From positions 104,272-168,271 of the forward strand of contig NZ_JAAXYH010000009.1 of NCBI RefSeq assembly GCF_012911865.1: a DNA stretch of 64,000 nt, written 5' to 3'. This DNA comes from Shewanella salipaludis (GTDB taxonomy: Bacteria; Pseudomonadota; Gammaproteobacteria; Enterobacterales; Shewanellaceae). Positions within the stretch are counted from its first letter, which is position 1. Each line of letters begins with the position of its first letter. The notes below the pieces were generated by a model. That model did no database searches, had not been told where the DNA came from, and was given only the letters and a program-made list of their open reading frames with translations. The translations under genes and the position numbers were made by a program. Below, one piece after another: positions 36,131 to 46,942 of the stretch.

Positions 36131-39100
36131 ATGAGATTAAAACTAATAAAACTTGCTGGCTTTAAGTCGTTCGTCGATAGCACCAAGATCCCCTTCATCA
36201 ATGCCCTCAGCGCCATCATAGGCCCCAACGGCTGTGGCAAGTCCAATGTCATAGACGCGGTGCGCTGGGTGCTGGGCGAAAGCTCGGCCAAACACCTGCG
36301 TGGCGACTCCATGACGGATGTGATCTTCAACGGCTCGGGTGGCCGGCGACCCGTGTCGGTTGCCGGGGTCGAGTTGGTGTTTGAAAATACCCAGGGGCGC
36401 CTGACGGGCCAATATGCCGCCTATCAGGAAATTTCGGTCAAGCGTCAGGTCAGCCGGGACGGCGAGTCCAACTATTTCCTCAATGGCCAGAAGTGTCGCC
36501 GTAAAGACATTACCGATCTCTTCATGGGCACGGGCCTTGGCCCCCGCAGTTACGCCATCATAGAACAAGGCACCATCTCTCGGCTGATCGAGTCCAAACC
36601 CCAGGAGCTGAGGGTCTTCATCGAAGAGGCCGCCGGCATCTCCCGCTACAAGGAAAGGCGGCGGGAGACGGAGAACCGCATTCGTCACACAAGGGAAAAC
36701 CTCGAACGTCTGGGTGACATACGTGTCGAGCTTGGCCAGCAGTTGGCCAAGTTGTCGCAACAGGCCCAGGCGGCCAGGCAATATCGCGAGCTGAAGCAGG
36801 CCGAGCGTGAGACCCAGGGGCAGTTGCTGGTGATGCGTTACCAGCAACTGCAGACCCAGATGGCGGGGCTCAAGGCACAGACTCAGACCCTGGAGCTGGA
36901 TATAGAGGCTGGTCATGCGCTGCTTCAAGCCATACAGCTGGAACTGACAGAGCAGCAAGTGCTGCAGGCAGAGTTGTCGCAACAGGAACAAACCGGGGTC
37001 GAAAGTTACTATCAGACGGGCACGGCGCTGGCGACCCTGGAGCAGCAGATCCAGAACCAGCAGCAGCGTGATGCCCAGCAGCAAGCGCAGCTGAGCCAGC
37101 TTGCGGAGCAGCTCCTCGCCCATGAAGCCAAGTTGGCCCAATACCAGGCCGACAGCCAAGGCATTGCCGCCGAGCTGGCGGCGCTGGCACCGGCACAGGC
37201 GCTGGCCGAGGAAGCCCATGATGAATTGCAGGCCCAATGGGAGCAGCGGCAAGGGGAGCAGCAAGCCCAGGCCGAGGCGTTGGGGCTGGTCAATGAGCGG
37301 GTCTCGGCTGCCAGGCTCGAGCTGGAGCTGACCCGCAACAAGTTGGGCCACTGTGAACAAGTGCTGGCCCATAAACAGACCCAGAGTGACGCCCAGCGGG
37401 CGCAGTTACAGGCGCTCGAAGCCAGGGCCGAGGGGGATAACCCGGCGTTGCTCGATGAGGGGCTGGCGAAGCTGGATGCCGAACTCGACTGGCAGTACGA
37501 GCGTAATCTCGCCCTTGAAGAGGCGTGCCAGGAGGGTGAGCAAGCGCTGGAGGAGATGCGCCAGGGCGCCGAGGCGGCGAGTCAGGGCCTGGCGGCGATG
37601 CAGGCCAGACTCGAGCTGATTGCCCAATGGTTGGCAGCGGGCGCAACCGAGTCGGACAGGCCTCAGCTGTGGCAGCGGCTCGAAGTCACCAATGGCTGGG
37701 AAAAGGCCGCCGAGCTGGTGCTCGATGGCCTCTTGACCCGCGAACTTGGGGTCAGCGGCGACGACCCCGGCTTCGAGTCCATGGCCTATGGTGCCCAATC
37801 AGAGGGCGCCCAGGCCTATCTGGGCGCCGCTGTCAATCTCAGCCCCTGGCTCAAGCACTTGCACTGGGCCCATGATCTGGCTGCGGCACGGGGCCTGTTG
37901 CCGACTTTGGCTGCCCACGAGCGGATAGTCACAGCCGATGGCTATCTGTTGGGGCATGGCTTCCTGCTGACCAAGACGGAAGGGGCCCAGTCACTGGTGC
38001 AGCTGAGTAAGGAACAGGAACGGCTGACCTGTGACATCAGCCAGGCCCAGGCCGGTTCTGCGAGCTTGCAGGCGGATATGCGCCGTCTGGGCGAAGCACT
38101 GACCCAGCATAAACAGGCATTGCAGCAGGGCCAGCAGCGGCTGCATCGACTCCAGTTGGAAAAGACCACCCTGGAACTGCAGCGCACGGCCCTGGCCGAG
38201 CAGATGGCCGAGCGCGGCGGGCGTCAACAGGAGCTCGGCAGGCTGTTGGCGGCGACGGCGGCTGAGATAGAACAGCAGCAAGCAGGGCTCGAGGCCCTGG
38301 GTGAGCTGGAGTCGAGCCTGAGCCGCCAGCTGGACACACAGCTCGAGCTGCAACATCAATTGCAGGCACAGGCGCAGACGGCCAGTAGCCAGAGCCGGGA
38401 TCTCAAGGCCAGGCTGGATGAACTGACGAGGCAGCGCCAGGCGCAGGCGGCCCAGAAGCAGACCCTGACCATGAAGCTGGCGGTTACCGCCGAGCAAGTG
38501 CAGCAGCAGAGCCAGAGGGTGGAGGAAGCGCTGCAGAGCCGGCGACAGCTCGAGGGGCAGCTGACGGCGCAGCAAAGCAAGCAGGGGGAGCAGAATGCCG
38601 CCCAGTTGCAGGAGGGCTTGGCGCTGTTACTGGCCAGACAAGAGAGCCAACAGCAACAACTGCAGGCCATTCGTCTGCGGCAAGCCCAGGTACAGGAAGG
38701 GCTCGATGGTACGGGTTTAAAGCAAAAACAAGAACTTGGTCGCTTAGAGGGCTTGACTCAAACCCTGAGCACGTTAAAGTTACGTCATGAAGGCTTGAAG
38801 GGGCAGGCACAGAGCCAGCTGCAGCTGTTGCAGGAGGCCGAGATCCAACTCGACTCTGTGGCGGTCAACATCCCGGCAGAGGCCACCCCGGACAGCTGGC
38901 AACAGCGTCTGGACAAGCTCAGGGCCAAGATAGCGCGTCTTGGGGCGATCAACCTGGCGGCCATCGAGGAATTTGAGCAGCAGAGTGAGCGCAAGCAGTA
39001 TCTCGACAGCCAGGATGAAGATTTAACCAAAGGTTTGGCGACCCTCGAAGAGGCGATACGCAAGATAGACAAGGAAACCCGCAGCCGTTTCAAGCTGACC

Positions 39101-39556
39101 TTCGATTCTGTGAACCAGGATTTAGGGCGTTTGTTTCCCAAGGTCTTCGGCGGTGGCCATGCCTATCTGGCGTTGACCGACGACGACTTGCTGGAAACCG
39201 GGGTGACCATAATGGCGCAGCCACCGGGAAAGAAGAACAGCACTATTCATCTTCTTTCCGGTGGAGAAAAGGCGTTAACCGCTTTATCATTGGTTTTTGC
39301 GATTTTCAGGCTCAATCCGGCGCCTTTTTGTATGTTGGATGAAGTCGATGCACCACTGGACGATGCCAACGTCGAGCGTTTCTGTCGCTTGTTGCAGGAA
39401 ATGTCCCAGAGTGTGCAGTTTATTTACATCAGCCATAACAAGATCACTATGGAGATGGCCGATCAATTGATTGGCGTGACTATGCACGAACCCGGGGTGT
39501 CGCGTATAGTCGCTGTGGATATAGAGGAAGCGCTGGCCTTGGCCGACGCGGGATAA
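36131..39556 (+). CDS. smc: Chromosome segregation ATPase SMC
   Basis: This 1141-residue condensin ATPase has an N-terminal Walker A IIGPNGCGKSNVIDAVRWVLGESSAKHLRG (residues ~29-58), a long Gln/Glu/Ala/Leu-rich coiled coil, a hinge around residues 500-640 (GLLTRELGVSGDDPGFE...), a returning coiled coil, and C-terminal signature HLLSGGEKALTALSLVFAIF with Walker B PFCMLDEVDAPLDDANVERF. It acts with ScpA and ScpB, encoded at 1.2-2.6 kb, in place of MukBEF. It has its own start just after a divergent promoter region and is followed 22 bases later by zipA. The coiled-coil codons are strongly GC-biased and repetitive. Confidence 0.97.
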   Translation: MRLKLIKLAGFKSFVDSTKIPFINALSAIIGPNGCGKSNVIDAVRWVLGESSAKHLRGDSMTDVIFNGSGGRRPVSVAGVELVFENTQGRLTGQYAAYQEISVKRQVSRDGESNYFLNGQKCRRKDITDLFMGTGLGPRSYAIIEQGTISRLIESKPQELRVFIEEAAGISRYKERRRETENRIRHTRENLERLGDIRVELGQQLAKLSQQAQAARQYRELKQAERETQGQLLVMRYQQLQTQMAGLKAQTQTLELDIEAGHALLQAIQLELTEQQVLQAELSQQEQTGVESYYQTGTALATLEQQIQNQQQRDAQQQAQLSQLAEQLLAHEAKLAQYQADSQGIAAELAALAPAQALAEEAHDELQAQWEQRQGEQQAQAEALGLVNERVSAARLELELTRNKLGHCEQVLAHKQTQSDAQRAQLQALEARAEGDNPALLDEGLAKLDAELDWQYERNLALEEACQEGEQALEEMRQGAEAASQGLAAMQARLELIAQWLAAGATESDRPQLWQRLEVTNGWEKAAELVLDGLLTRELGVSGDDPGFESMAYGAQSEGAQAYLGAAVNLSPWLKHLHWAHDLAAARGLLPTLAAHERIVTADGYLLGHGFLLTKTEGAQSLVQLSKEQERLTCDISQAQAGSASLQADMRRLGEALTQHKQALQQGQQRLHRLQLEKTTLELQRTALAEQMAERGGRQQELGRLLAATAAEIEQQQAGLEALGELESSLSRQLDTQLELQHQLQAQAQTASSQSRDLKARLDELTRQRQAQAAQKQTLTMKLAVTAEQVQQQSQRVEEALQSRRQLEGQLTAQQSKQGEQNAAQLQEGLALLLARQESQQQQLQAIRLRQAQVQEGLDGTGLKQKQELGRLEGLTQTLSTLKLRHEGLKGQAQSQLQLLQEAEIQLDSVAVNIPAEATPDSWQQRLDKLRAKIARLGAINLAAIEEFEQQSERKQYLDSQDEDLTKGLATLEEAIRKIDKETRSRFKLTFDSVNQDLGRLFPKVFGGGHAYLALTDDDLLETGVTIMAQPPGKKNSTIHLLSGGEKALTALSLVFAIFRLNPAPFCMLDEVDAPLDDANVERFCRLLQEMSQSVQFIYISHNKITMEMADQLIGVTMHEPGVSRIVAVDIEEALALADAG

Positions 39557-39578
39557 TCTCAGAAATACAGGGTAACCA

Positions 39579-40526
39579 ATGGAAGATTTGCAACTGGTTT
39601 TATTTGTGTTGGGCGCGATAGCCATAATCGCGGTACTGGTACATGGATTTTGGTCCATCAGAAGGCAACAGCCTAAATCATTGAGAGACAGCCCCATTGG
39701 GAGCTTTTATAAGGATCAGGCCGAACGCAGAGACGCGGAAGGCTTCGACGCCGATGGCATAGGCCAGGTGCGGGTACGTAAGCCAGGGCAACAGGAGCCG
39801 GAGGCGGATGTGGATCTCGCGGTGCGTGCCGGCATGCAGAGCCCTGATTTTTCCTTGTCGGCGACCCCGGGCACCAAGGCCCAAGCCAAGCCGGCCAAGC
39901 CCAGACAGGCAGCCAATCCAACGGCCGGTGCCAGTGATCTAGAAGAGGCGTCCGAGTCGGCGGCGCAGAGTCAGATGGAATTGGGTCTGGCCCAGGATAA
40001 CCTGCAGGCGCAGCTGTTCGATGAGCCGGCTATTATCGAGCCCACAGATGCACAAGTGAGGGAGACAGCAGCCGTCGACGCGGCGGCCCAGGTCGGGGAA
40101 GATGAGCTGGGGGAACCCCAGGATGTGCTGGTACTGCACCTGATGGCCAAGGAAGGGGAAGAACTGCAGGGCGCCGAGTTGCTGCCCTGCCTGTTGACCC
40201 TGAATTTCAAGTTTGGCGAGATGAATATCTTCCACCGCCATGTGGATAACGCAGGTACAGGCAAGGTACTGTTTTCCATGGCGAACATGGTGAAGCCTGG
40301 GACTTTCGACCCCGACAACATGGAACAGTTCAGCACCCCAGGCGTGGTCTTGTTCATGACCATGCCTTGTTATGGCGATGCGCTGATGAATTTCTCCATC
40401 ATGCTCAACTCGGCGCACCAGTTGGCCGACGATCTCGATGCCCGGGTGCTCGACGCCCAGCGTCAGCCGTGGGATGAGGCCAGCAAGCAGGATTATCTGC
40501 GACGGATCCGTGCTCAAGCCGGCTAG
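39579..40526 (+). CDS. zipA: Cell division protein ZipA
   Basis: This 315-residue protein has an N-out transmembrane helix (residues 5-24), a basic stretch, a Pro/Gln/Ala/Glu-rich linker (~60-165) and a C-terminal FtsZ-binding domain (~175-310) recognisable by [52 protein letters not shown] and [20 protein letters not shown]. ZipA anchors FtsZ protofilaments to the inner membrane at mid-cell. It starts 22 bases after smc and is followed by ligA, the E. coli zipA-ligA order with smc added upstream. Confidence 0.95.
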   Translation: MEDLQLVLFVLGAIAIIAVLVHGFWSIRRQQPKSLRDSPIGSFYKDQAERRDAEGFDADGIGQVRVRKPGQQEPEADVDLAVRAGMQSPDFSLSATPGTKAQAKPAKPRQAANPTAGASDLEEASESAAQSQMELGLAQDNLQAQLFDEPAIIEPTDAQVRETAAVDAAAQVGEDELGEPQDVLVLHLMAKEGEELQGAELLPCLLTLNFKFGEMNIFHRHVDNAGTGKVLFSMANMVKPGTFDPDNMEQFSTPGVVLFMTMPCYGDALMNFSIMLNSAHQLADDLDARVLDAQRQPWDEASKQDYLRRIRAQAG

Positions 40527-40561
40527 CCCGGCTTGAGCCAGTACAAGGTCCATGGCCTTGA

Positions 40562-42646
<2,085 letters not shown>

Positions 42647-42792
42647 GCCTTTAGCCTTAGGGACTGGCCGCGAGACAATCTTTTGGGGCCGAGTCATGCC
42701 TGGTGCTTGTAATCCGGGCATTCGCCTCCATGTTATAGCTATCACGCCTGGCAGCCACAGAAGGGCTCAGGCCTGTCCAAACGGAACCCAAT

Positions 42793-43260
42793 TTGAATTT
42801 CAGTCACATCACCTGGCTAGATGATAAAGGCCATATCAAGCCCCCCCTGGCTCTGTACCTCATACTGGCGTTTCTGGCCAGGGGCTGGTGCGTCTTCATC
42901 GCCTCTTTGACCCAGATGAGTGATCGCAGCGCCCTGGTGCGGCTCTTCTATCCCCAGAAGGCCGAGTTTCTCTGGGCCCTGGGGACAGGGGCGGGAGCCG
43001 TGCTCTTGTATTTTGTGGTCATCGCCGAGCGCAAGCGCTCGCCCGCCTGGATAAGGCCGTTGTTTGGCCGCTTGGCCTGGCCCCTGTGGGGCCTGCTGCT
43101 GCTCGATGGCGCCATCTTGCTGCAGCGGCTGCTGCATAGCGATCTGCTGTTCAACTGGCGCTTCGCCTTCGATGCCGTGCTGTTGTTCTGGTGTGTTTTA
43201 TACCTGCTCAAGTCACGCCACCTGCATCATTACCTCAGGGACTGGCTGCCACAGCCCTAG
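42793..43260 (+). CDS. DUF2919 family membrane protein (YfeZ-like)
   Basis: This 155-residue inner-membrane protein has four predicted segments (near 18-38, 57-75, 90-108, 115-135). The opening WLDDKGHIKPPLALYLILAFLARGWCVFI resembles DUF2919, whose E. coli member is YfeZ; I am moderately sure. The start appears to be TTG at 42793, since no ATG lies before the conserved opening, with ACGGAAC upstream. The function is unknown. The 145 bases between ligA and this gene hold nothing else recognised. Confidence 0.75.
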   Translation: MNFSHITWLDDKGHIKPPLALYLILAFLARGWCVFIASLTQMSDRSALVRLFYPQKAEFLWALGTGAGAVLLYFVVIAERKRSPAWIRPLFGRLAWPLWGLLLLDGAILLQRLLHSDLLFNWRFAFDAVLLFWCVLYLLKSRHLHHYLRDWLPQP

Positions 43261-43499
43261 GCCCTTGGGCCTGTGGCGCGCTAAATGTCCATCAAGGCTT
43301 ATGCTTTTGCCTAAGCTATGTTAGATTCGTCAATTCGAGTGTGACAGAAGTGTTGCAATTCTCCTGGCCAGGGCATCACTTTAGTGCGGGCCTATGGCGC
43401 GGCGCCGAATGCGCCACTATTGCTACTGCATAGCCACAGCCGCCACAGTCGAGCCCAATCCCAGTTACTGCCAGCCCCATACCCGGAGGAGCTATCCGA

Positions 43500-44696
43500 G
43501 TGGCATATATTCGTTTACCCCTGTCACAACTGGAAGTTGGACTGACGGTGAAATTACCTTTGTCTTGGCGCGAGCATCCTTTCATGCTCAACAAGATAAA
43601 GATCAAGGATGATGCACAGATAGCCCTGATCAGGGGACTGGACATTCCCTATGTCTACCTGGTCGAGGGGGAGCCGACGGCGGATGTCGCCATCCAGGTG
43701 CCTCAGGGTGAACCCGAGCCGCCGGCGGCTGAAGCCGTGCGGGATCCCGTCGCCGAGACCCGCAAGGCTATCCATGCCAGCCAGAAGCAATTTCTTCAGG
43801 GGGTGAGCGATACCCGCAGTCTCTACAGCAAGCTGAACAGTGATCCCGAAGGCGCCTACCGCTTGTCGGCCACCCTGGTGGAAGATCTCATGACGCATCT
43901 GCATGGGAGCGATACCCCGCAGCTGGCCCTGGTCAAGGTCGCTCCCAACGAAGTCAACATCACCCAGCATGGGGTCTCGGTCGCGGTCATCGCCATGATG
44001 ATGGGCCATAGCCTGGGATTGGCCCCCAGGGAACTCAGGGACATAGCCCTGGGCTGCCTGTTTCACGATATCGGCAAGTTTAAGGTGCCGGATGCGATAC
44101 GGCGCAAACGGGGCGCGCTGAACGAGCATGAGACCAAGTTCATGCGCATGCACCCCAACTTCGGCCATGAGATGCTGGAGCGTTCAGGTTTATTCCCCGC
44201 CGAGATGCTGCACATAGTCCTGCATCACCATGAATACCTGGACGGCTCAGGTTATCCGCACGGGCTCAAGGGCAAACAGATCCCGCTCTTGACCCAGATA
44301 GTCAGCCTGGCCAACGATTATGAGCATCAGTTCGGCAATGAACAGGTCGACTCGCCCCAGCTCGCCCTCGGCTACCTGTTTAAACACCATGGCGCCAAGC
44401 ATAGCCCTGAGCTGTTGTCGACGCTGGTGAAGGTGCTGGGCATCTATCCTCCAGGCACCCTGGTCTCGCTGACCGATGGCAGCATCGCCAAGGTAGTGAT
44501 GACCACGGGGGAGGCGAAACAGCCCCATGTGCTCGCCTGCCAGCCGGGTACGGGCCAGCTGGCACTGAGGTTCCTCATCGAGGAGGAAGTGCAAATAGCC
44601 CAGATCCTCAAACGCGAGGCAGTGTCCGACACTCTTGCCGGCCGCTTGCAGCTGGATATGGGCATAAGTTACTATTTTTGTGCCCCACCTGCTTGA
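43500..44696 (+). CDS. HD-GYP domain phosphodiesterase
   Basis: This 398-residue protein contains a DUF3391-like N-terminal region (residues 1-60, PLSQLEVGLTVKLPLSW), a linker, and an HD-GYP domain: H157 in TQHGVSVAV, HD at 189-190 in LFHDIGKFKVP, HHHEYLDGSGYPHGLKG with GYP at 251-253, and LANDYEH near 277. The metal-binding set looks complete, so it probably hydrolyses cyclic di-GMP or a related dinucleotide. A C-terminal ~100-residue part (YPPGTLVSLTDGSIAKVV) is also common in the family. GTG start at 43500, with GGAGGAG upstream. Confidence 0.92.
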   Translation: MAYIRLPLSQLEVGLTVKLPLSWREHPFMLNKIKIKDDAQIALIRGLDIPYVYLVEGEPTADVAIQVPQGEPEPPAAEAVRDPVAETRKAIHASQKQFLQGVSDTRSLYSKLNSDPEGAYRLSATLVEDLMTHLHGSDTPQLALVKVAPNEVNITQHGVSVAVIAMMMGHSLGLAPRELRDIALGCLFHDIGKFKVPDAIRRKRGALNEHETKFMRMHPNFGHEMLERSGLFPAEMLHIVLHHHEYLDGSGYPHGLKGKQIPLLTQIVSLANDYEHQFGNEQVDSPQLALGYLFKHHGAKHSPELLSTLVKVLGIYPPGTLVSLTDGSIAKVVMTTGEAKQPHVLACQPGTGQLALRFLIEEEVQIAQILKREAVSDTLAGRLQLDMGISYYFCAPPA

Positions 44697-44747
44697 ATTC
44701 AGACGGGTTTGTTCCGTATGCTTGGGCAAGATAAGTTTTCAATGGCC

Positions 44748-44777
44748 CCATTTTCAGTGGAGCCATTTTCAGTGGAA
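44748..44777 (+). repeat. 15-base tandem duplication before the YeeZ-like gene
   Basis: Two copies of CCATTTTCAGTGGAR lie side by side, with a degenerate third copy (TTTTCAATGG) just before. The last copy ends a few bases before the ribosome-binding region. Confidence 0.85.
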
Positions 44778-44782
44778 TAGAG

Positions 44783-45628
44783 ATGAAACGTATTACGATA
44801 GTTGGCTGTGGCTGGTTTGGTTTGCCTCTGGCCAAGGCCCTGATAGCCCAAGGCTATGAGGTGAGTGGCACCAAGCGTTGTGCCCAGGATCTGCCTGGCC
44901 TGGCGCGCGCCGGCATAGCCGCATACGCCCTGGATCTCGATGCCCCGCAAGTGCCTGGCAATCCAGAGCCTCTGGCCGGGTTATTCGACAGTGATTTTCT
45001 GCTGATCAATGTGCCGCCAAGGCTCAAGCAAGGCCACGAAGAATACCTCAACAGATTGCGCCGCCTGAAAGCCCTCATTGGCGACCGCCAGTATCGGCGG
45101 CTGATATTTATCAGCAGCACCGGGGTGTATCCAGCCCAGGCGCCCGGTGTAGAGCCCAGGGAGCTGACTGAGGCCGATGCCAGCGCCCATAGCCCTCAGA
45201 GCGAGACACTGCTGGCCGCCGAAGCCCTGTTCGGCGCCGAGCCCAACGCCTGCGTGCTGCGCTTCGCCGGCCTGGTGGGGCCCAAGCGTCATCCTGGGCG
45301 CTTCCTCGCCGGCAAGAAAGATCTGCCCGGCGCCAATGTGGCGGTCAACTTGCTGCATCTGGAGGACGGCATCCGCGCCGTGTCTTTGTTGTTGCAGCGC
45401 ACGCAAAGCCGCGGGCCTATCGCCCCCGTCTATAACCTCTGTGCACCAGGGCATCCGCTCAAGGGCGAGTTTTATCGCCAGGCGGCACTGAGCCTGGAAC
45501 TGGAGCCGCCGGAGTTTAATGCCGGCAGCGCGCCGGACAAGCGGATCTGGGGCAACAAGATCTGTGCTGAGCTCGGCTTCGAGTACCTGCATGGGGATCC
45601 CTATGCCATGTTGGACGCCTGCCGCTAG
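44783..45628 (+). CDS. YeeZ-like NAD(P)-binding SDR
   Basis: This 281-residue extended SDR-type protein has the Rossmann motif VGCGWFGLPLAKALIAQGYEVSGTKR at the N terminus, LINVPPRLK near 75, and the FISSTGVYPAQ strand with Ser/Tyr near 115-120. RFAGLVGPKRHPGRFLAGK and NLLHLEDGIRAV resemble E. coli YeeZ. The substrate is unknown; nucleotide-sugar or small-molecule epimerase/reductase activity is a family inference. The following dsbA-like gene starts 54 bases later, so they may share a transcript. Confidence 0.85.
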   Translation: MKRITIVGCGWFGLPLAKALIAQGYEVSGTKRCAQDLPGLARAGIAAYALDLDAPQVPGNPEPLAGLFDSDFLLINVPPRLKQGHEEYLNRLRRLKALIGDRQYRRLIFISSTGVYPAQAPGVEPRELTEADASAHSPQSETLLAAEALFGAEPNACVLRFAGLVGPKRHPGRFLAGKKDLPGANVAVNLLHLEDGIRAVSLLLQRTQSRGPIAPVYNLCAPGHPLKGEFYRQAALSLELEPPEFNAGSAPDKRIWGNKICAELGFEYLHGDPYAMLDACR

Positions 45629-45681
45629 CGATACACTGAAACTGACGAGTAAACCTCACCCCTAAAGAGAGAGCGAAAGGA

Positions 45682-46299
45682 ATGACATTGAAGACACTCT
45701 ACGTCGGCGCCGCCCTGATATTCGGCCTGGCATTGAACCTGGCCGCAGAGGCGAAAAATTATGTCGAAGGCCAGGACTATGTCAAAGTCGGCGGCATTAC
45801 CGAGACCAAGACGCCCGTGCTGAGGGAATTTTTCTCCTACAATTGCCCGCATTGTTACCATAAGGATCCCCAGATCGCCGCGACTGTGGCCTTGCTTTCC
45901 AAGGATATCGACTTCGTCAGGACTCCCATAGGGGCCGGGCGCCCGGCTTGGATCTTGAGCCAGCAGGCCTATTATGTGGCCCAGAAGCTGAAGCTGACCG
46001 AGCAGGTGCATGCCAAGATCTTCAATCAGATCCATGAATTGGGCAATGCCTTCACCCGCCCGGAGCAGCTCAAGGCCTTCTTTGTCGCCCAGGGCGTCAG
46101 CCCTGGGGTGTTCGACGCCACCTTCAATTCGGTGGACAACCAATTCACCCTGTCCAATTACGATTTTCAGGCGCAGCTGGCCGAAATCAAGGCCGTGCCA
46201 TCCCTGCTGGTGAACGGTCATTACCTGCTTAACCCAAGCTCCTTCTCGCCCAGCGAGCTGGCCGAGCTGGTACGCTATGTGGCGGCCCTGGCTGACTAA
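45682..46299 (+). CDS. DsbA-family thiol:disulfide oxidoreductase
   Basis: This 205-residue periplasmic protein has a signal peptide (cleaved near AAEA, residue ~24), the CPHC active site at C55-C58 in FFSYNCPHCYH, helical insertion, and a cis-proline segment AVPSLLVNGHYLLN near 172. The CPHC dipeptide matches DsbA, which introduces disulfides into secreted proteins with DsbB. Whether it is the main DsbA or one of several paralogues, which are common in Shewanella, cannot be told from this window. Confidence 0.88.
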   Translation: MTLKTLYVGAALIFGLALNLAAEAKNYVEGQDYVKVGGITETKTPVLREFFSYNCPHCYHKDPQIAATVALLSKDIDFVRTPIGAGRPAWILSQQAYYVAQKLKLTEQVHAKIFNQIHELGNAFTRPEQLKAFFVAQGVSPGVFDATFNSVDNQFTLSNYDFQAQLAEIKAVPSLLVNGHYLLNPSSFSPSELAELVRYVAALAD

Positions 46300-46664
46300 G
46301 CCGGTCGCGTCATTTTATTCGCCCGTCCGGCCAAGCGTGCCGGCGTGCGCTCCCCATGATATGAGGCAAGATCAGGAGTCGTTATTTCGTTGGACAAATG
46401 CGCATCTTATGTAACATAAATGACCCAACCACGCTGCCGCTTCCGAATCCCCGCCGTTTTGGGCTTCGACCTTGGTCTAAGGTCGAGACCCTAGTCTGTG
46501 AGTCACACCTCTCTCAATTCACACCAGCTTATTGATTTATAGCTATTTATTGTGTTTTACCCGTCGATTGGGTCTCCCCGTTAGACTAAGGTCGCGATTG
46601 TGGTCACCCTTGGGATTGTTAGATTAACCAAGACTTAACAATAAAACACTAAAGGGGAGTCGCT
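46300..46664. promoter_or_regulatory. Long regulatory spacer before the symporter operon
   Basis: A 365-base spacer carries the inverted repeat GACCTT-GGTCT-AAGGTC at 46468-46484. A related element CTAAGGTCG occurs at 46477-46485 and again at 46586-46594 (same orientation, 109 bases apart). Both are upstream of the symporter small-subunit gene and look like binding sites for a single regulator. The ribosome-binding site AAAGGGGAG precedes 46665. Confidence 0.5.
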
Positions 46665-46931
46665 ATGGGTTTCGAAAATAATGAAAAGGCCGCCGGCTAT
46701 TGGCGTGAAAATTTACGCCTGGTCTTGGGGCTGCTCGCCATCTGGGCGGCGGTATCTTTCGGCTGCGGCATTCTGTTGGTCGATGTACTGAATCAAATCC
46801 ACTTCATGGGCTTCAAACTGGGCTTCTGGTTTGCGCAGCAGGGCGCCATGTATGTATTCGTTGCACTTATTTTTGTCTACGTCGCCAAGGCGAATGCGTT
46901 GGATAAAAAATATAATGTTCATGAAGATTAA
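46665..46931 (+). CDS. Sodium/solute symporter small subunit (DUF4212)
   Basis: This 88-residue protein with two transmembrane helices (near 20-42 and 52-74) is a DUF4212 member: KAAGYWRENLRLVLGLLAIWAAVSFGCGILLV and FKLGFWFAQQGAMYVFVALIFVYV. These proteins are always paired with a large sodium:solute symporter subunit (VC_2705 subfamily), as here 11 bases downstream. The pair is widely annotated as an acetate or short organic acid uptake system, but no substrate is shown directly by the sequence. Confidence 0.93.
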   Translation: MGFENNEKAAGYWRENLRLVLGLLAIWAAVSFGCGILLVDVLNQIHFMGFKLGFWFAQQGAMYVFVALIFVYVAKANALDKKYNVHED

Positions 46932-46942
46932 GGGGTAACGAG

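Noticed and set aside
36143..37372. 409-codon open frame antisense to smc
   Set aside because: An artefact of the Gln/Glu/Leu-rich coiled-coil codons read backwards; composition is non-natural.
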